This document shows positions 14,064-25,976 of a stretch of DNA of 64,000 nt, one piece after another (position 1 is the first letter of the stretch; each line of letters starts with the position of its first letter). The position numbers and the translations under genes are program-made. Below the pieces are notes generated by a model. That model saw only the letters and a program-made list of their open reading frames with translations, was not told the DNA's origin and searched no databases. Location: positions 14,450,379 to 14,514,378 of the forward strand of contig CM044880.1 of the NCBI GenBank assembly GCA_024500155.1. Direction: 5' to 3'. The stretch is from Chenopodium formosanum (taxonomy: Eukaryota; Streptophyta; Magnoliopsida; Caryophyllales; Amaranthaceae).

Positions 14064-14631
14064 TGCTATCACACTATTTCTTCCCCTTTTTAAAATGTTT
14101 ATTTAAACTTTTTTTTAAAAAAACAAAACAGAGAAACAAGAGCATAGCAGAGCAAGAGGCAACCAAAACAAGGAAAATAGTATAAAACACCTAAATTCCC
14201 ACACCCGATTTGACTAATCAAACCATTTATCATCATTATAACGTACTTTTCCAATAAAGTACAACTTCACAAATACATCACCTGAAAAGTCTGAAAATAG
14301 GAAGTCTCTCTTTGCTAACTGATATCATAATTTTACTAACCGTTACAATATTTAAATTAAATTACTGTAAATAAAATTAGTACACAAACCGAATTCTTTC
14401 TCATGGTCTAAGTTATTAATCAAGTCAAATATTATTGTTCAACAGCCAAAAAAATTAGTGCGTTTTTCATGGTCTAAGTAATTAACTTAGTCAAATATTA
14501 TTGTGAAACTTGTAATTGTAATTAAGTGTATGTTTGACTTAAGTGTAGAATTAGTAATTGTAGGTGAATTAATGCCTATAAATTAGTGTTTGGAATGAGA
14601 TCTTTTCATTGTATCAGTTAGTTTCATACAT
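14064..14631. promoter_or_regulatory. Divergent promoter region between the two B3 genes
   Basis: This stretch separates the start codons of the minus-strand and plus-strand B3 genes. A TATAAAT box lies at 14577-14583, about 50 nt before the plus-strand ATG. A segment of about 42 bp is duplicated, starting at about 14402 and again at about 14468 (core CATGGTCTAAGT followed by GTCAAATATTATTGT). Promoter function is inferred from position. Confidence 0.5.
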
Positions 14632-15181
14632 ATGGCAAATATAGATAGTAATGTTAGGAAGAAACGTGGTCAAAAGCCTTTGATTGAAGGCTGTTCAACA
14701 ATGATGATCGAAGCAAATTCTTGGGCAAATACTATTTCAACAAAATTGGGGAGGCGTAATTTTCAATTTGTATTCTCTGAATCGTATCATTCACAGGGAA
14801 TCATAGTAAGTGTATTCATATTGATTTATTTAGATGAAGAATATCTTTATTTGTCTATTATATTTTTTGGGCTTATTTTAATATTGTTCTTGATCTCTTG
14901 TTTTTTTTATATAGAACGTCCCGGTAGATTTTTCCCGAAAGCATTTTCAAAACCTTACAGAAACGACTAAGGTTCTTTTGCGTCTTTATGATACAAATTT
15001 TGAGGTTGAGCTGAAGGTTCAGACTATTGAAAATAAAATTGTGAAGTGTTTTATCAAGAAAGGTGTTGATAAATTGATTGATTATTATGAAGTGCAAATT
15101 AATGAAGGCGCTGTGCTGAAGCTTAGGAAGGGGAAGGTTAATATATTTGATGTTTATCTGCAACTTAATAATGACTCTTGA
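14632..15181 (+). CDS. Small single-B3-domain protein carried by the Helitron
   Basis: Two exons, 14632-14805 and 14915-15181, are joined by a clean GTAAGT...TATAG intron in phase 0 and give a 146-residue protein. From about residue 45 it follows the B3 pattern: a leading strand with FVFSES, then NVPVDFSRKHF, an LLRLYDTNFEVEL strand and the closing VDKLIDYYEVQINEGAVL region. The Gly-Asp turn usual in B3 domains has changed to Glu-Gly. The family call rests on this pattern; no other domain is visible. It is divergent from the other B3 gene across a 0.57-kb spacer and sits next to the Helitron 3' end. The intact frame in an element whose transposase is ruined is notable. Confidence 0.62.
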
Positions 15182-15801
15182 TTTAGTTATTTAAAATCAT
15201 TAATAAATAAATCTTTTTGAGTTGATCTAATTCTGTGAGTTACTTTTAAAGTTGTATAGGTGATTAAATAAATTTGAGATATGGGGAATATTGATAATTT
15301 CTTCTATCATGTATGCTGACTTAATAAAATTATATGATTTAGTATAAAGTTTCCAAAAAAATGGAAATAGATTACAAATCTGTTCAAGATACTATTCAAA
15401 TCAAACTCTAAATCTAAATCTAATCTTTAGTGATGATGCTTTCTGTAAAAGCATACCTTACTTTATTTGCATTGTCTTAAATATAATATGAAAGATCAAA
15501 ATCAAAAGGATTAAACCTAATCTGTCGGTTAATGAGTAGAAATCCGCTCTTTTAGCTTTTTGTTTGTAACTCTAGAAACAACTGAATAAGTTCAAGCAAA
15601 AATGCATTTATAGTCAATTGTATATACAACGCGCTATTTTTACAACGCAAATAAATCACATATAAAATTACTTCTAATAAAAAGTTTGTAAAATATATTC
15701 AATAATAGTCTCCACTATTTTATTACAAAACCGTAACATAATAACGAATATTACATGGACCATACAGATTCGCAAAAATTACTTATCGAACCGTCGGGGG
15801 G

Positions 15802-15832
15802 GCACGCGCGTAGCGCGTGCTCCAACGACTAG
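15802..15832 (+). other. Helitron 3' terminus: hairpin plus CTAG
   Basis: An 8-bp perfect stem (15802-15809 with 15813-15820, loop GTA) is followed by an 8-nt spacer and CTAG at 15829-15832. A host T follows, matching Helitron insertion between A and T. This is the diagnostic replication-stop signal of Helitrons. Confidence 0.92.
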
Positions 15833-15973
15833 TATATAGAATTATAGAGAGTATTAAAAATAAAAACCTTTACATCATAGAGCACAAAACACTCTCAAAA
15901 TGGCTTATCAAAGTCTTCTCTGTTCTTTCAATCTTGCAAGATATATTATTAATTTATTACTTCGTATGATTTA

Positions 15974-16180
15974 CTTCCTTTGTTTCTATTTAGTTGACAC
16001 ATTCAATTTAGGCACACATAGTCACATATTAAGGAGAGGAGAGAGAGTGAGAGAGAATGATAAAGCAAGTGGGGTACACTTAAAAAGCAAGGTATAAAAC
16101 TTACCCAAAAAGAAAACGTGTCAATTAAAAAAAACTTTCTAAAAAAGAATATGTGTCAACTAATAAAAAACGGAGGTAAG
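15974..16180. mobile_element. Stowaway-type MITE
   Basis: A 207-bp non-coding element with terminal inverted repeats (CTTCCTTTGTTTCTATTTAG against the complement of the right end, CTTACCTCCGTTTTTTATTAG). TA flanks both sides (15972-15973 and 16181-16182). The CTCCRT-like ends and TA target duplication are typical of Tc1/mariner MITEs. Confidence 0.8.
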
Positions 16181-17579
16181 TATATATCAGTATCCCCATC
16201 ATTGAACCTAACTCTCCTTAGATAACAAGAGTAACCAATGAAATAAAGAGTATGCCACAACAAAACTAATGTAGGAGGAAGTAAAATCGAAGGGTTGTGA
16301 GACAAATGCAAATGTCTCACAATAATTAAAATAACATAAAAGTAAAAAGAAGAGAGATAGGAAGAGTGACAAAGGTGGTGTGAGTCTCACTATAACTTTT
16401 CAGAAATGGTTTCACGTGTACAACGACAAAAAAAAAATAAAAAAATAAAAAAATAAAAAAAAAATGGGACCATATCTACTGAGAGTATATTTTGTACCAC
16501 AGAGGATTTTTATAAGTACCACTAAAACTGCATTGAGTACCACTGAAATGTATTTTGTATCACTGAACTGTAATGGCATTATTTGACAGCCTAATTAGAC
16601 ATTTGAACTTTTTTTTAAAGTACCACTAAAATTATATTTTGTACCACTGAATCTAAAATGACAAAATTTAAATCCCGCATGAAATGACCAATCTACCCCT
16701 GCGACACACTTCTAAATCTCTCTCAACCCTCCGTTTATATAACCTCCTAATGTAGTATTTCAATTTGAAATACCATCGGATTAATCAATGAATTTTCATG
16801 ATCTATAATTCATCCAATCGGAACAAGCTAAGACCATTGTTATAACTTCTCGAATAATTTTTTTCCTATACATTAATCAAATTAGATATTAATTAAGATA
16901 GAAAGTACGTGGTTTTATAGTTTCCATGTATATGGATACTTATACACTAACATATTAAATGAGATTAGATCTCATATTCGATGACATCCACGTCACTCTT
17001 GTCATATTGTCATTCTCTTTTCCTTTCTTCCATATATACTTCCCCGTTTTTTTTATAATAGCAGCATTTCTCTAAAATAAAAATGTCACCATATATAGTT
17101 GTAACACACTATATATATAAGAAATGTTTTTATGGTGAAAATTATATTATTACCTTTATTTAAAACTTATGTCCCTTTTGATTATACTCCTAATAACCTT
17201 TTAACCCCATTATAAGTGTATTATGTTATGCAAGCTCGACCACTTTTCTTGAATAACGTGATAAAGTGTGTTGAAGTATTAGCTAGGAGAGGCAAGGGTC
17301 CTGCCGTCATATGTTTGTATGTTATAGTTAGACCATAGTTTCATAATCATCACTACCAAAACAATTGTTTATCATTCTAATTAACCCGTCAATTACCAAC
17401 ATCAATATCACATCATCATGCATATACTATCACCATCCCCACTATTTGGACATTTCTTTATGTTCAAACCTAACGAAGGTTGTGTTTGGTAGGGTAAGAA
17501 AAATTGTTAATTTGATATAATATTAATGGTAGGCCCTTAAATAATTAGCTAGACAACAATTCAGCAAATAAGAGACTAA
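16181..17579. other. Non-genic stretch with a short degenerate repeat
   Basis: No gene is supported. At about 16493-16660 the phrase GTACCACTRAAA recurs about four times at irregular spacing, next to an A-rich run at 16428-16463. The rest is AT-rich DNA without recognisable structure. Confidence 0.5.
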
Positions 17580-17947
17580 GGCCCTGTTTGATTCACCTTA
17601 AAAAAAAATATTAAGTAAAAATAATTTTATTTCAGTAAAAATAAATTCAGTTCAGTAAAAATAAATTCAGTTCAGTAAAATTAATTTTAGTTCAGTAAAA
17701 ATAATTTCAGTTCAGTAAAAATAAGTTCATTTCAGTAAAATTCAGTTTTATTAAAGAAGAATTATAATAGAAAATCAATAAAAATTAATTTCAGTTCAGT
17801 AAAAATAATTTAAGTTCAGTAAAAATAATTTTCAATTCAGTAAAATTAAGTTCAGTTCAGTAAAAATAAGTTCAGTTCAGTAAAAATAAGTTCAGTTCAG
17901 TAAAAATAATTTCAATTCAGCAAAATTAAGGTGAATCAAATAAGGCC
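17580..17947. mobile_element. Tourist-like (PIF/Harbinger) MITE with internal TTCAGTTCAGTAAAA repeats
   Basis: Terminal inverted repeats of about 21 bp (GGCCCTGTTTGATTCACCTTA and its near complement) are flanked by TAA on both sides (17577-17579, 17948-17950). The inside is made almost wholly of about fifteen imperfect copies of a 15-20 bp unit with core TTCAGTTCAGTAAAA. The GGCC-TGTTTG ends and TWA target site identify a PIF/Harbinger-type MITE. Confidence 0.88.
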
Positions 17948-17950
17948 TAA

Positions 17951-18383
17951 GAGAGCTACTTTGATATCAACTTTTTAATGACAATATTTGGTAGCAATAT
18001 ATATAGGAATGATTCACATTTGAATAATCATCTTAAAGGAAATCATTATAAAACACTAAACTAGCTTCTTGCATTTCTTTGTTGTGAATCCTGTGATGCA
18101 ATCAATTTTAGGGTGTTAGTATATAATTGCATAATTTCAACCATTATTATTTTGGCTTGTCATGGGATGTGACAAAGTTTTACACTAACTGGTCTATCGT
18201 AACCCTCCTCCTTTATTCAGAATTAGGACTAGCAACAGAAAACCCAGTGCAGAGTTAATTTCAAACATTAATATTTCATATATTTGCTTAACTAGCAATA
18301 CTTAAAAATTATAAAAAAAAAAAAAAAAAAAAAATCAAAATTTTGCACAAATACATTAAGAAAAAGGTATCTTTATCACATAC
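17951..18383. other. Non-genic stretch
   Basis: AT-rich DNA with an A-run at 18313-18333. I see no gene, repeat or regulatory signal that I can support. Confidence 0.4.
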
Positions 18384-18940
18384 AAGTATATGACTCTTTG
18401 TTCTTGCTCAAAAAAAAAAAAAGTGTACGGGATAGACCGGTAGCATCCTTGATTAGCCGGTAAAAGAGTGTTGTTCAGTTAAGCCCTCATTAATTAGCAC
18501 CCAAACCGTGGCCCTTATCGGCATTCCTCTATGCCACGTGGAGAGCTGCTTCTCATCGCGTAGCATGTCCCTCCGACACGTGGAGAGCTGCTTTGGGCCA
18601 CGCAGGCACCTGCTGCTTATAAGGTCGACGTGCCACCTATCTGTAAAGGTGGCACCTGCTTGGTTGTCTTTAATTTCTATAAATACCCAAGCAAATCCCC
18701 ATTCAAAAGGTAGAATATCTCTCTCTCTAAAACACTTTCTCTCTCTTCTTTCTCTTTCTTCTCATAAAAGTACTAACTTTAGCATCGGAGCGGTTATTCC
18801 CGGATAACCCCCGGGCTAGCTAATCTGTATTGGTTGTGTAGGTACGCAATTGGACGATAAACCATTACCAGCCCTCAAACACTGATGGAAGCAGAATTCA
18901 TCCAGAACAAAAAGAAAAAAGGAAGTATATGACTCTTTGT
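18384..18940 (+). mobile_element. LTR-like insertion between 18-bp direct repeats
   Basis: The same 18 bp (AAGTATATGACTCTTTGT) lies at 18384-18401 and 18923-18940. Between them is a GC-richer block with LTR-like layout: two G-boxes (CACGTG at 18535 and 18577) in a 42-bp duplication, TATAAATA near 18678, a CT-rich leader, then AGCATCGGAGCGG near 18781. It ends in an A-rich tail just before the right repeat. The 18-bp duplication and A-rich tail fit retroposition of an LTR-derived transcript; a solo LTR with an unusual border is the alternative. Confidence 0.5.
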
Positions 18941-20556
18941 CTCTGTATATAATAAATCTTTAAAAGCGATACTAATTATAAACAATATTTAAACAATGGA
19001 AAATTAAATAGAAGAATTACCACTAAATAATAATAATGGAAAATCATTCATTAATAAATCGAGGACACAAATATACTCAATTACTCACTTCATCCAATGT
19101 CAACTCACAGCTTGGTCATTGCTGATTGGCTCTTACCTAATCAAGGCACTAACCCACGATTATGGTTACCATTTTTTCTATAATTTGTTATAAGAGTATT
19201 TTCCTTTTTTTTCTTCCAACAAATAACTAAACAGTAAACATATACTTGTAATAAGTACTCAGTCCAACATTTTCACCATCTGATTTAAACTCTAACTCAC
19301 AAAAATGTAAAAGAAGACTTCGTTCAGTTGTTCTATATGACCGTAATTGTCTTTGGAATTAAGGAAAAGGTTAAATAAAAAGGTCCATTAAGTTATATAT
19401 GTAATTGTTTATATGAAAATCATACAAATAAATTATGATTTTACTTGCATTTTTTTTTCTTTTGACAAAATATATAAGGGAAAATACAAGTTAATCTGCC
19501 AGATAAACGAATTTTTGTTAATCTGATGGCATTTTTGTAAATATATTGAAAAAGCGTAGCCATTTATTCAGTACTTTTGGTGAGCTGTCCAATTACTGTT
19601 TGCTTTTTGTTTTTACTGTTTGGTGAGGAAATTACACATGTACTCCTCAACTAGTACATGAAAAGACGCATATACCCCTCCATTAGTACTTAAAAAGACA
19701 ATTATACCCCAGATAAACAAATTTTTTTTATCTGGGGAATTAACTGGGTATCTCTCAATATATAATCATGCAATTACTCCATCCGTATAATCATATAAAT
19801 TTATTACCTGGCAAAACGTAAAATAATAATTGCCAATTTCTTAACTGAAGTGTGTCAATTAATTTATTTATCTATGAATTATTATGATCTATATGAATAT
19901 AAATTACCCTCATGCGTGACATGCAATGTAAAGATTAAAAAAATTACTTATATACAAAAGAATCATATTATAAGTGGAGTGTACATATACCAACATAATC
20001 CCACTTATGTCTCGCCTCCAAAATGTCATGTGCCTTACATAGTTAGTTACGTAGTAGTTACATAACTTATACGAATTATATACTTGTATAGTCGTACTAA
20101 TCAACTTATGAATATTGTTATGTCAAGCTAAAGGACAATGACATGTAATTTCTCCATTTCAGGCCCTATTCTTTTTTTATTTCAATTTTTAATGTTTTAA
20201 TCTTAGTTTCACTTAATTAAATCGTGTAGTTTTAGAAGTAGTACCCACAAATAATTCTCTTGTTGGGTTTAGGAGTGTTTCTTAAAAAAATTTCATAAAA
20301 TTGCTCCACTACTATATTTTTTTAGCATAAAAAGTATCATGGATTACTTGGACAAGGCCCTTCACATTACATCCTAATGTCCAAGGATTTGATCAAATCC
20401 AAAATACTAATCCTGGACCAAGTTTGACATACTAATGCCACAGAAATATAGAAATTGTTTCAACATATTATAAGTACTTGGGAATAAAAAGCAACTCCAT
20501 AAAAAGCTAAGGCTGAGGAGGTAAAGCAGCACGATCCATTTCATATGCAGCTAGGA
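18941..20556. other. Non-genic stretch
   Basis: No coding gene is supported. A perfect 10-bp inverted repeat (CCCCAGATAA at 19707-19716 and its complement at 19728-19737) could form a hairpin, and the same AGATAAACRAATTTTT phrase occurs near 19501. The rest is AT-rich. Confidence 0.4.
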
Positions 20557-20558
20557 CA

Positions 20559-21267
20559 CTAGTTGGGACAGTGTAATACGGAACATGACCTCGATCTGTG
20601 CATCCTCATAGATAATTGACTCATATAGTGAGCTACAGAATTCCTCTCCCTAGGAATATGACTAAGGATAACAGTCATATCCTTGTTCCTTAGGGACCTG
20701 CGAATATCAATTATGACAGATGCCAGTTCATGATGCATATTCTTAGACTCCTTGTTGAATAATGATCTAATAGCTTCAGCATTTGTTTCCACTTCAAGGT
20801 ACCGCACTGGGAAAGATCGAGCAAAGTTAAGACCCTCTCTCAAAGCATACAGTTCAGCCCGTAGAGCAAATTTGGCAATGTATTTGCTTGAATAGCCAAA
20901 ATAACAATCTCCTTTCTCAGTCTTGAAAACAACACCACCTCCTGACTCTTCTTCTTCTGCATGCTTCTAAGCCCCATTTGTGTTGAGCTTGAGAAATCCT
21001 GCTTTCGGTGGTCTTCATGGAATTGACCTGTCAAAAAGGGGACCTACTGCACAAAACAATTTCTCCTTCCCTTTACCCTGTAACACAAAGGTATTGATTT
21101 GATAATCAATTATGAACCTGTTAAACACAGAGTTACAGTTGTAATTCTCATTGTTAAAGGTGACACCATTCCTTAACTTCCAAATTTGCCACATTGCCAT
21201 CAAGAAAATACTTTTCCCTTTAGGAGTCGGATCGGAGTGAAGTTGAATTTCAACCAAGTATTCGAAG
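20559..21267 (-). pseudogene. LINE RNase H-like domain (RVT_3 type), broken
   Basis: Remnant of the C-terminal RNase H domain of a plant L1-type retrotransposon or a derived gene. The minus strand reads through a linker (MAMWQIWKLRNG..., upstream part at 21015-21257) and then the RNase H core: KLNTNGA near 20980, FALRAELYALREGL near 20860 and VETNAEA near 20785, with a SHIPRERNSVAH tail. Two catalytic Asp positions (normally TDGA and ETDS) are Asn, and a TAG replaces the usual Trp after NGA. All three fit G-to-A on the coding strand. The copia element at 21268-26139 interrupts its upstream side; the remainder continues past 26140 in the same direction. Confidence 0.75.
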
Positions 21268-21433
21268 TGATAGATATTATATTTAGGATAATATTTGTCA
21301 CAAGTATAGGATATATTTAATGTACATTTTGTATGTTTATCGTATCAAGGATTCCTTATCCTAGCGTTGTAAACTCTATATATTTGATCAATGGTACACA
21401 CTCCAGATTGAAGAGTTTTCCCGAAATCCAACA
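21268..21433 (+). repeat. 5' LTR of copia 1
   Basis: 166 bp, begins TGATAGATATTATATTTAGG and ends AAATCCAACA. It differs from the 3' LTR at only a few positions (for example CGTATCAAGG against CGCATCTAGG), so insertion is fairly recent compared with the other elements here. Confidence 0.95.
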
Positions 21434-21445
21434 TGGTATCACAGC
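21434..21445 (+). other. Primer-binding site of copia 1
   Basis: TGGTATCACAGC directly follows the 5' LTR. It is complementary to the 3' end of initiator tRNA-Met (TGGTATCAGAGC) except for one base. Confidence 0.9.
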
Positions 21446-21622
21446 TTAGGTTTTAGATCTCAATTTTTTATTTTTCCAATTTATTGGTTTTTTTGTTTAA
21501 TTGGGACCTTGCTCACCTCACGTTTTTCCGCAATTTTCCTACCTTTGTTCTCTGTTTTTCTCACAAGATTTCGGCCTCAAGTTTAATTCACCTTCCTTGT
21601 TCTCTGCTACATTCCATCAGCT

Positions 21623-22470
21623 ATGGCAAAGGATGATGAATCGTCCCCTCCGCCTCCATCCAATGAGTTTCATCCCGCACTCACCGTAACGAATATCAAG
21701 AATGCACGCAATCCCCCTTATTCTAGACTATGAAAAAGTCCAATATGCAAATTGGGTGGAACTTTTTGAAAATCATATGGTGGCATATAATGTATTAGAT
21801 CACATTGATCCCAAGACACCTCGTCCCTCCGATATTTCCGATGCCATATGGAACCGGTTGGATGCCATTGTCAAACAATGGATATACGGCACCATCTCTT
21901 CGGACCTTCTTCAAACAATATTGACGAGAAAATCTACTATGATACGGTTGACTTGGGATCGTCTCGCGGACATCTTCCAAGACAACAAGAGCACGAGGGC
22001 AGTGTTTCTTGAAACCCAATTGAATGCACTCCACCTGGATTCATTCCCGAATGTCACCGCCTACTGCCAGCAACTTAAGAGCATAGCCGATCAGCTTTCG
22101 AATGTCGATCAACCAATTTCTAACCAAAAATTGGTGCTCCGTATGGTTGCCGGCCTAAATAAAACCGACTATGATACGGTTGCAACGATGATTGCGCAGT
22201 CCAACCCTTTGCCTACCTTCAATAATGCTCGTTCACGCCTTCTCCTTGAAGAAACTCGGTGCAACAACGACACCAATCCTCCTCCTACGGCCTTTGTCGC
22301 ACAATAACAACAAAGCACCACCTCCGACTCAGCTCAACAACAGCAACCGGCGACCGGCGATGGGCGCGGCGGCGGTGTAGGTCGCGGACGAGGCGGCGGT
22401 AAGGGATGACGGGGGAAAGGACGGGGACAAGCCGCAACATCAAACCTCGACTCTTGCTTCTCAACAGCAA
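21623..22470 (+). pseudogene. gag of copia 1, frameshifted
   Basis: The capsid-like gag starts at ATG 21623 (MAKDDESSPPPPSNEFHP). A frameshift near 21700 moves it to the frame of 21702-22307, which carries the UBN2/retrotran_gag-like helices (VQYANWVELFENHM, IWNRLDAIVKQWIYG). It then runs into a Gln/Gly/Arg-rich stretch (GRGGG-type) that has stops and frameshifts. No CCHC knuckle is visible in the Gly-rich end. The capsid would package the element RNA in the cytoplasm. Confidence 0.82.
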
Positions 22471-22635
22471 CCAGCCGGCCCAAATGGCCAACAATTGGCC
22501 CAACAACCCACTTGGACCCCTCAACAGTACGCCTGGCCTCAATGGGTTGTACCCCCTGCCCCTTTCCCAACTATTGGCCAGTTCTAGCAGAGGCCCAGTA
22601 ACTCCAACCAGCAGGCCTACTACATTGGCGCCCCC

Positions 22636-25600
22636 TTGTATGGTCCACCCATGTCACCTACGGAGCTTGGCAGTGCCTATTCCTCACCAGGGCTCTCTAC
22701 ACCGGATAACGAGTGGTATATGGATTCAGGAGCCACCTCTCACATGACTCACAATTCCGGTAATCTTCTCCCCCTGTTTAATTTAAGCACTAATAATCAT
22801 ATTTTAGTTAGTAATGGTCATCGCATTCCAATAAGTGGTTATGGGCATACTTCATTCCCGAACAAACTAACCCTTAAAAATGTCCTCCTCGCCCCTCAAA
22901 TTATTAATTAAACCTTATTTTAGTTCGTAAGTTTACCTCTTATAATTCGGTTTTAATTGAATTTGACCCTAATGGTTTTTCTGTGAAGGACCTTCGAACG
23001 GGGAGGGTAATCACCACATGCAATAGTTTCGGAGATCTATATCCCATCACTACCAATGATCCAAGCACATGTCTTGCCACATCCCTCACCACAGTCGCCT
23101 CTACCACTTGGCACGATCGCTTAGGACACCCGGGAGCACCTTCTTTAAGCTTTCTTAGGAGTAATAATTTTATAAATTGTAATAAGGAGCTTACCTCCAA
23201 TTTTTGCAATTCATGTCAATTAGGGAAACATGTTAGACTACCTTTTTATAATTCGAATAGTAATACTCATTGTGATTTTGACATTGTTCATGCTGATTTG
23301 TGGACATCTCCTATTCGTAGTAGTAATGGTCACAAATATTATTTGGTTTTATTGGATGATTTTACTCATTATGTTTGGGCAATTCCTCTAGCTTCTAAAT
23401 CTCAAGCTTATCAATCTTTCCTTACCTTTAGACAATATGTTTTAACTCAATTTGAACGATCCATCAAATCTTTTCAAAGTGATCATGGTCGAGAATTCGA
23501 CAATGACCCGTTCAAACAATTCTCTTGCCCTCACACATCTTCCCAAAATGGTAAGGCCGAACGCATGATTTGGACCATCAACAATGTCAAGCGCACTCTT
23601 CTATTCCATGCCTCATTACCCCCTCAATTTTGGGCTCATGCCTTAGAGACCGCCACATATTTATTAAATATTTTGCCAACCAAGTCTTTAAACAACTTGA
23701 CTCCGGCTCAGGCTCTCTTTCGCACCAATCCCTCATATGATCATCTTTGGGTTTTTGGGTGTCTTTGTTTCCCAAATTTGACTGCCACTACTCCTCAAAA
23801 GCTAGCTCCCAAATCCACTCCTTGTTTTTTTCTTGGGTATCCCTCTAATCACCGTGGCTATAAGTGTCTTGATTTATCTACCAATAAAATTATTCTTTCT
23901 AGAAATGTTGTGTTTGATGAGTCAACTTTTCCTTACAAAAATTTGGCACAATTTAAGCTTTTAGACTATGATTTCTTAGGAATTGATGAAAAATCCCCTT
24001 TGCTCACTCACTCCTTCCTTCGACATCACCTAACTCTCCAAAGTCCAAACACTCAAATGCAACAAGCCCAACCCAGAAGCCCATCCATTTTACCAAACCC
24101 CAACACATACCAGGCCGGGCCCATTCACGCTGACTTACCAGCGGGCCGCACACCAGCCTGCTCCCCCTCACGTCAGACCACCCCGCAGCCCACCTGCGGG
24201 TCTTCACCTGCTGCCACGCCCTCCCCGCAACCCCCTCCCTCGCCACACAGCCCCGCCACACCTCTCTACTCAACGCCACCTCTACGTGGCGTACCCCCTT
24301 TGCAACCCACTAGACCACCTCCACCATCTCCCCGTATTACCCGTAGTCAACGGGGCATTTTCAAGCCTAACCCGAAATATTGCAACCTTACCGTTCAACA
24401 CTCGGGTCCCCATCACCTAAAATCACCCCTTCCAAAATCATATAAACAAGCTTTAAATGACCAAAATTGGAATGCGGCGATGAATGATGAATATAGTGCT
24501 TTAATAAAAACAGGGACATGGGAATTGGTGCCTAGGCCTACGGGGGTGAACATTGTTAATTGTATGTGGCTATTTAAACATAAATACAAGTCTAACGGTG
24601 ACCTTGAAAGGCACAAAGCTCGTCTTGTATGTGATGGCAGGTCGCAGAAAATTGGTGTGGATTGTGATGAGACGTTTAATCCGGTAGTTAAACCGGCCAC
24701 TATTCGGACTGTTCTCAGCTTAGCTCTGGCTAAAAAGTGGTCGATACATCAACTAGATGTCAAAAATGCCTTTTTACATGGTGATTTGCAGGAAACAGTT
24801 TACATGCATCAACCTCCGGGTTTTGTTGATCGGAGGGATCCCTCTCATGTTTGTCGGCTCCGCAAGGCTCTTTATGGTTTGAAACAAGCTCCCAGAGCTT
24901 GGTACCAACGCTTTGCAAATTTTCTTATTAAATTGGGGTTTGTCATTACTAAAAGTGACACTTCTCTTTTTACTTTCCGGCAGGGAGATGATATGGCATA
25001 TTTGCTCTTATATGTTGATGATATTATTTTAGCTACCTCATCTGACAGGTTGTGCACATGGATCATCTCTCAGTTGCAAACTGAGTTTCCCATGTCTGAT
25101 TTGGGGCCTCTAAGTTATTTTTTGGGTACTGCAGTAACCCGAAAACCTTCTTATATGCTACTTTCGCAGGAAAAGTATGCACAGGAGATTTTAGAGCGTG
25201 CAGGGATGGCGTCTTGTAAGCCTACCACTACTCTAGTTGACACTAAGTCCAAACTTAGTGCAGATGCAGGGCCACCTTTTCGGGATCCTACTTTGTATCA
25301 CAGTTTAGCAGGTGCTCTTCAGTACCTAACTTTTACCAGGCCAGATATTTCCTATGCGGTACAACAGGTGTGTCTTTTTATGCATGATCCTCGGGAACCT
25401 CATTATGAGGCATTGAAACGCATTTTGCGTTATGTTCAGGGTACCATTGATCACGGTCTACATTTATATCCTACTGTTTCACATCGACTGATTACTTACA
25501 TTGACTCTGACTGGAGAGGTTGTCCCGACACCCGACGTTCTACATCGGGCTATTGTTGTTTCCTTGGGCACAACCTCGTATCCTGGTCATCTAAGCGTCA

Positions 25601-25976
25601 ACATACATTATCTAAGTCGAGTGCAGAAGCAGAATATCGAGGCGTCGCAAATGTTGTCTCTGAGGTGTGTTGGCTCCGTAATCTTGTACTAGAGTTACAT
25701 TGTCCTCTACGGCAGGCTACTATCGTTTATTGTGATAATGTCAGTGCTATCTACCTTTCCGGCAACCCCGTACAGCACCAACGCACCAAACATGTGGAGA
25801 TGGATATTCACTTTGTTCGAGAAAAGGTTGCATTGGGACAAGTTCGGGTTCTCCATGTTCCTACTAGATATCAGTTCGCAGACATTTTCACTAAAGGCCT
25901 ACCGCGGGAATTATTTTTGGAATTTCGATCCAGTCTTAGCGTACGACCTCCTCCCGCTACGACTGCGGGGGTGTGA
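22636..25976 (+). pseudogene. pol of copia 1: protease, integrase, reverse transcriptase, RNase H
   Basis: Protease has the catalytic DSG motif (WYMDSGATSHM) at 22713-22745. A frameshift near 22907 precedes a long open frame, 22983-25976. That frame holds the HHCC zinc region (HDRLGHPG...CNSCQLGKH), the integrase core, RT (YVDDIIL near 25010) and RNase H to the very end. In integrase the Asp in SDHGREFD and the Glu in NGKAERM are kept, but compared with the usual family spacing about ten residues are missing between PFKQF and SCPHTSSQNG, near 23520. The final TGA overlaps the first bases of the 3' LTR. RT and RNase H look intact; the broken protease link and the integrase gap make the copy non-autonomous. 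Confidence 0.92.

Larger units (their letters stand above)
1..15832 (+). mobile_element. Helitron, 3' part (5' end outside window)
   Basis: A rolling-circle transposon. The sequence shows a Rep/helicase gene at the left edge, an RPA70-like gene, two B3-domain genes and a canonical Helitron 3' terminus: an 8-bp GC-rich hairpin, an 8-nt spacer, then CTAG followed by T. Plant autonomous Helitrons are known to carry Rep/Hel and often RPA; the B3 genes would be extra cargo. The 5' TC end lies upstream of the window. The Rep/Hel gene is broken by stops and frameshifts, so this copy cannot move by itself. That all four genes belong to a single element is inferred from their order and from seeing no other boundary between them; a nest of two elements is possible. 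Confidence 0.82.

Noticed and set aside
22285..22570. Minus-strand Arg/Pro-rich frames
   Set aside because: Shadows of the GC-rich gag end of copia 1.
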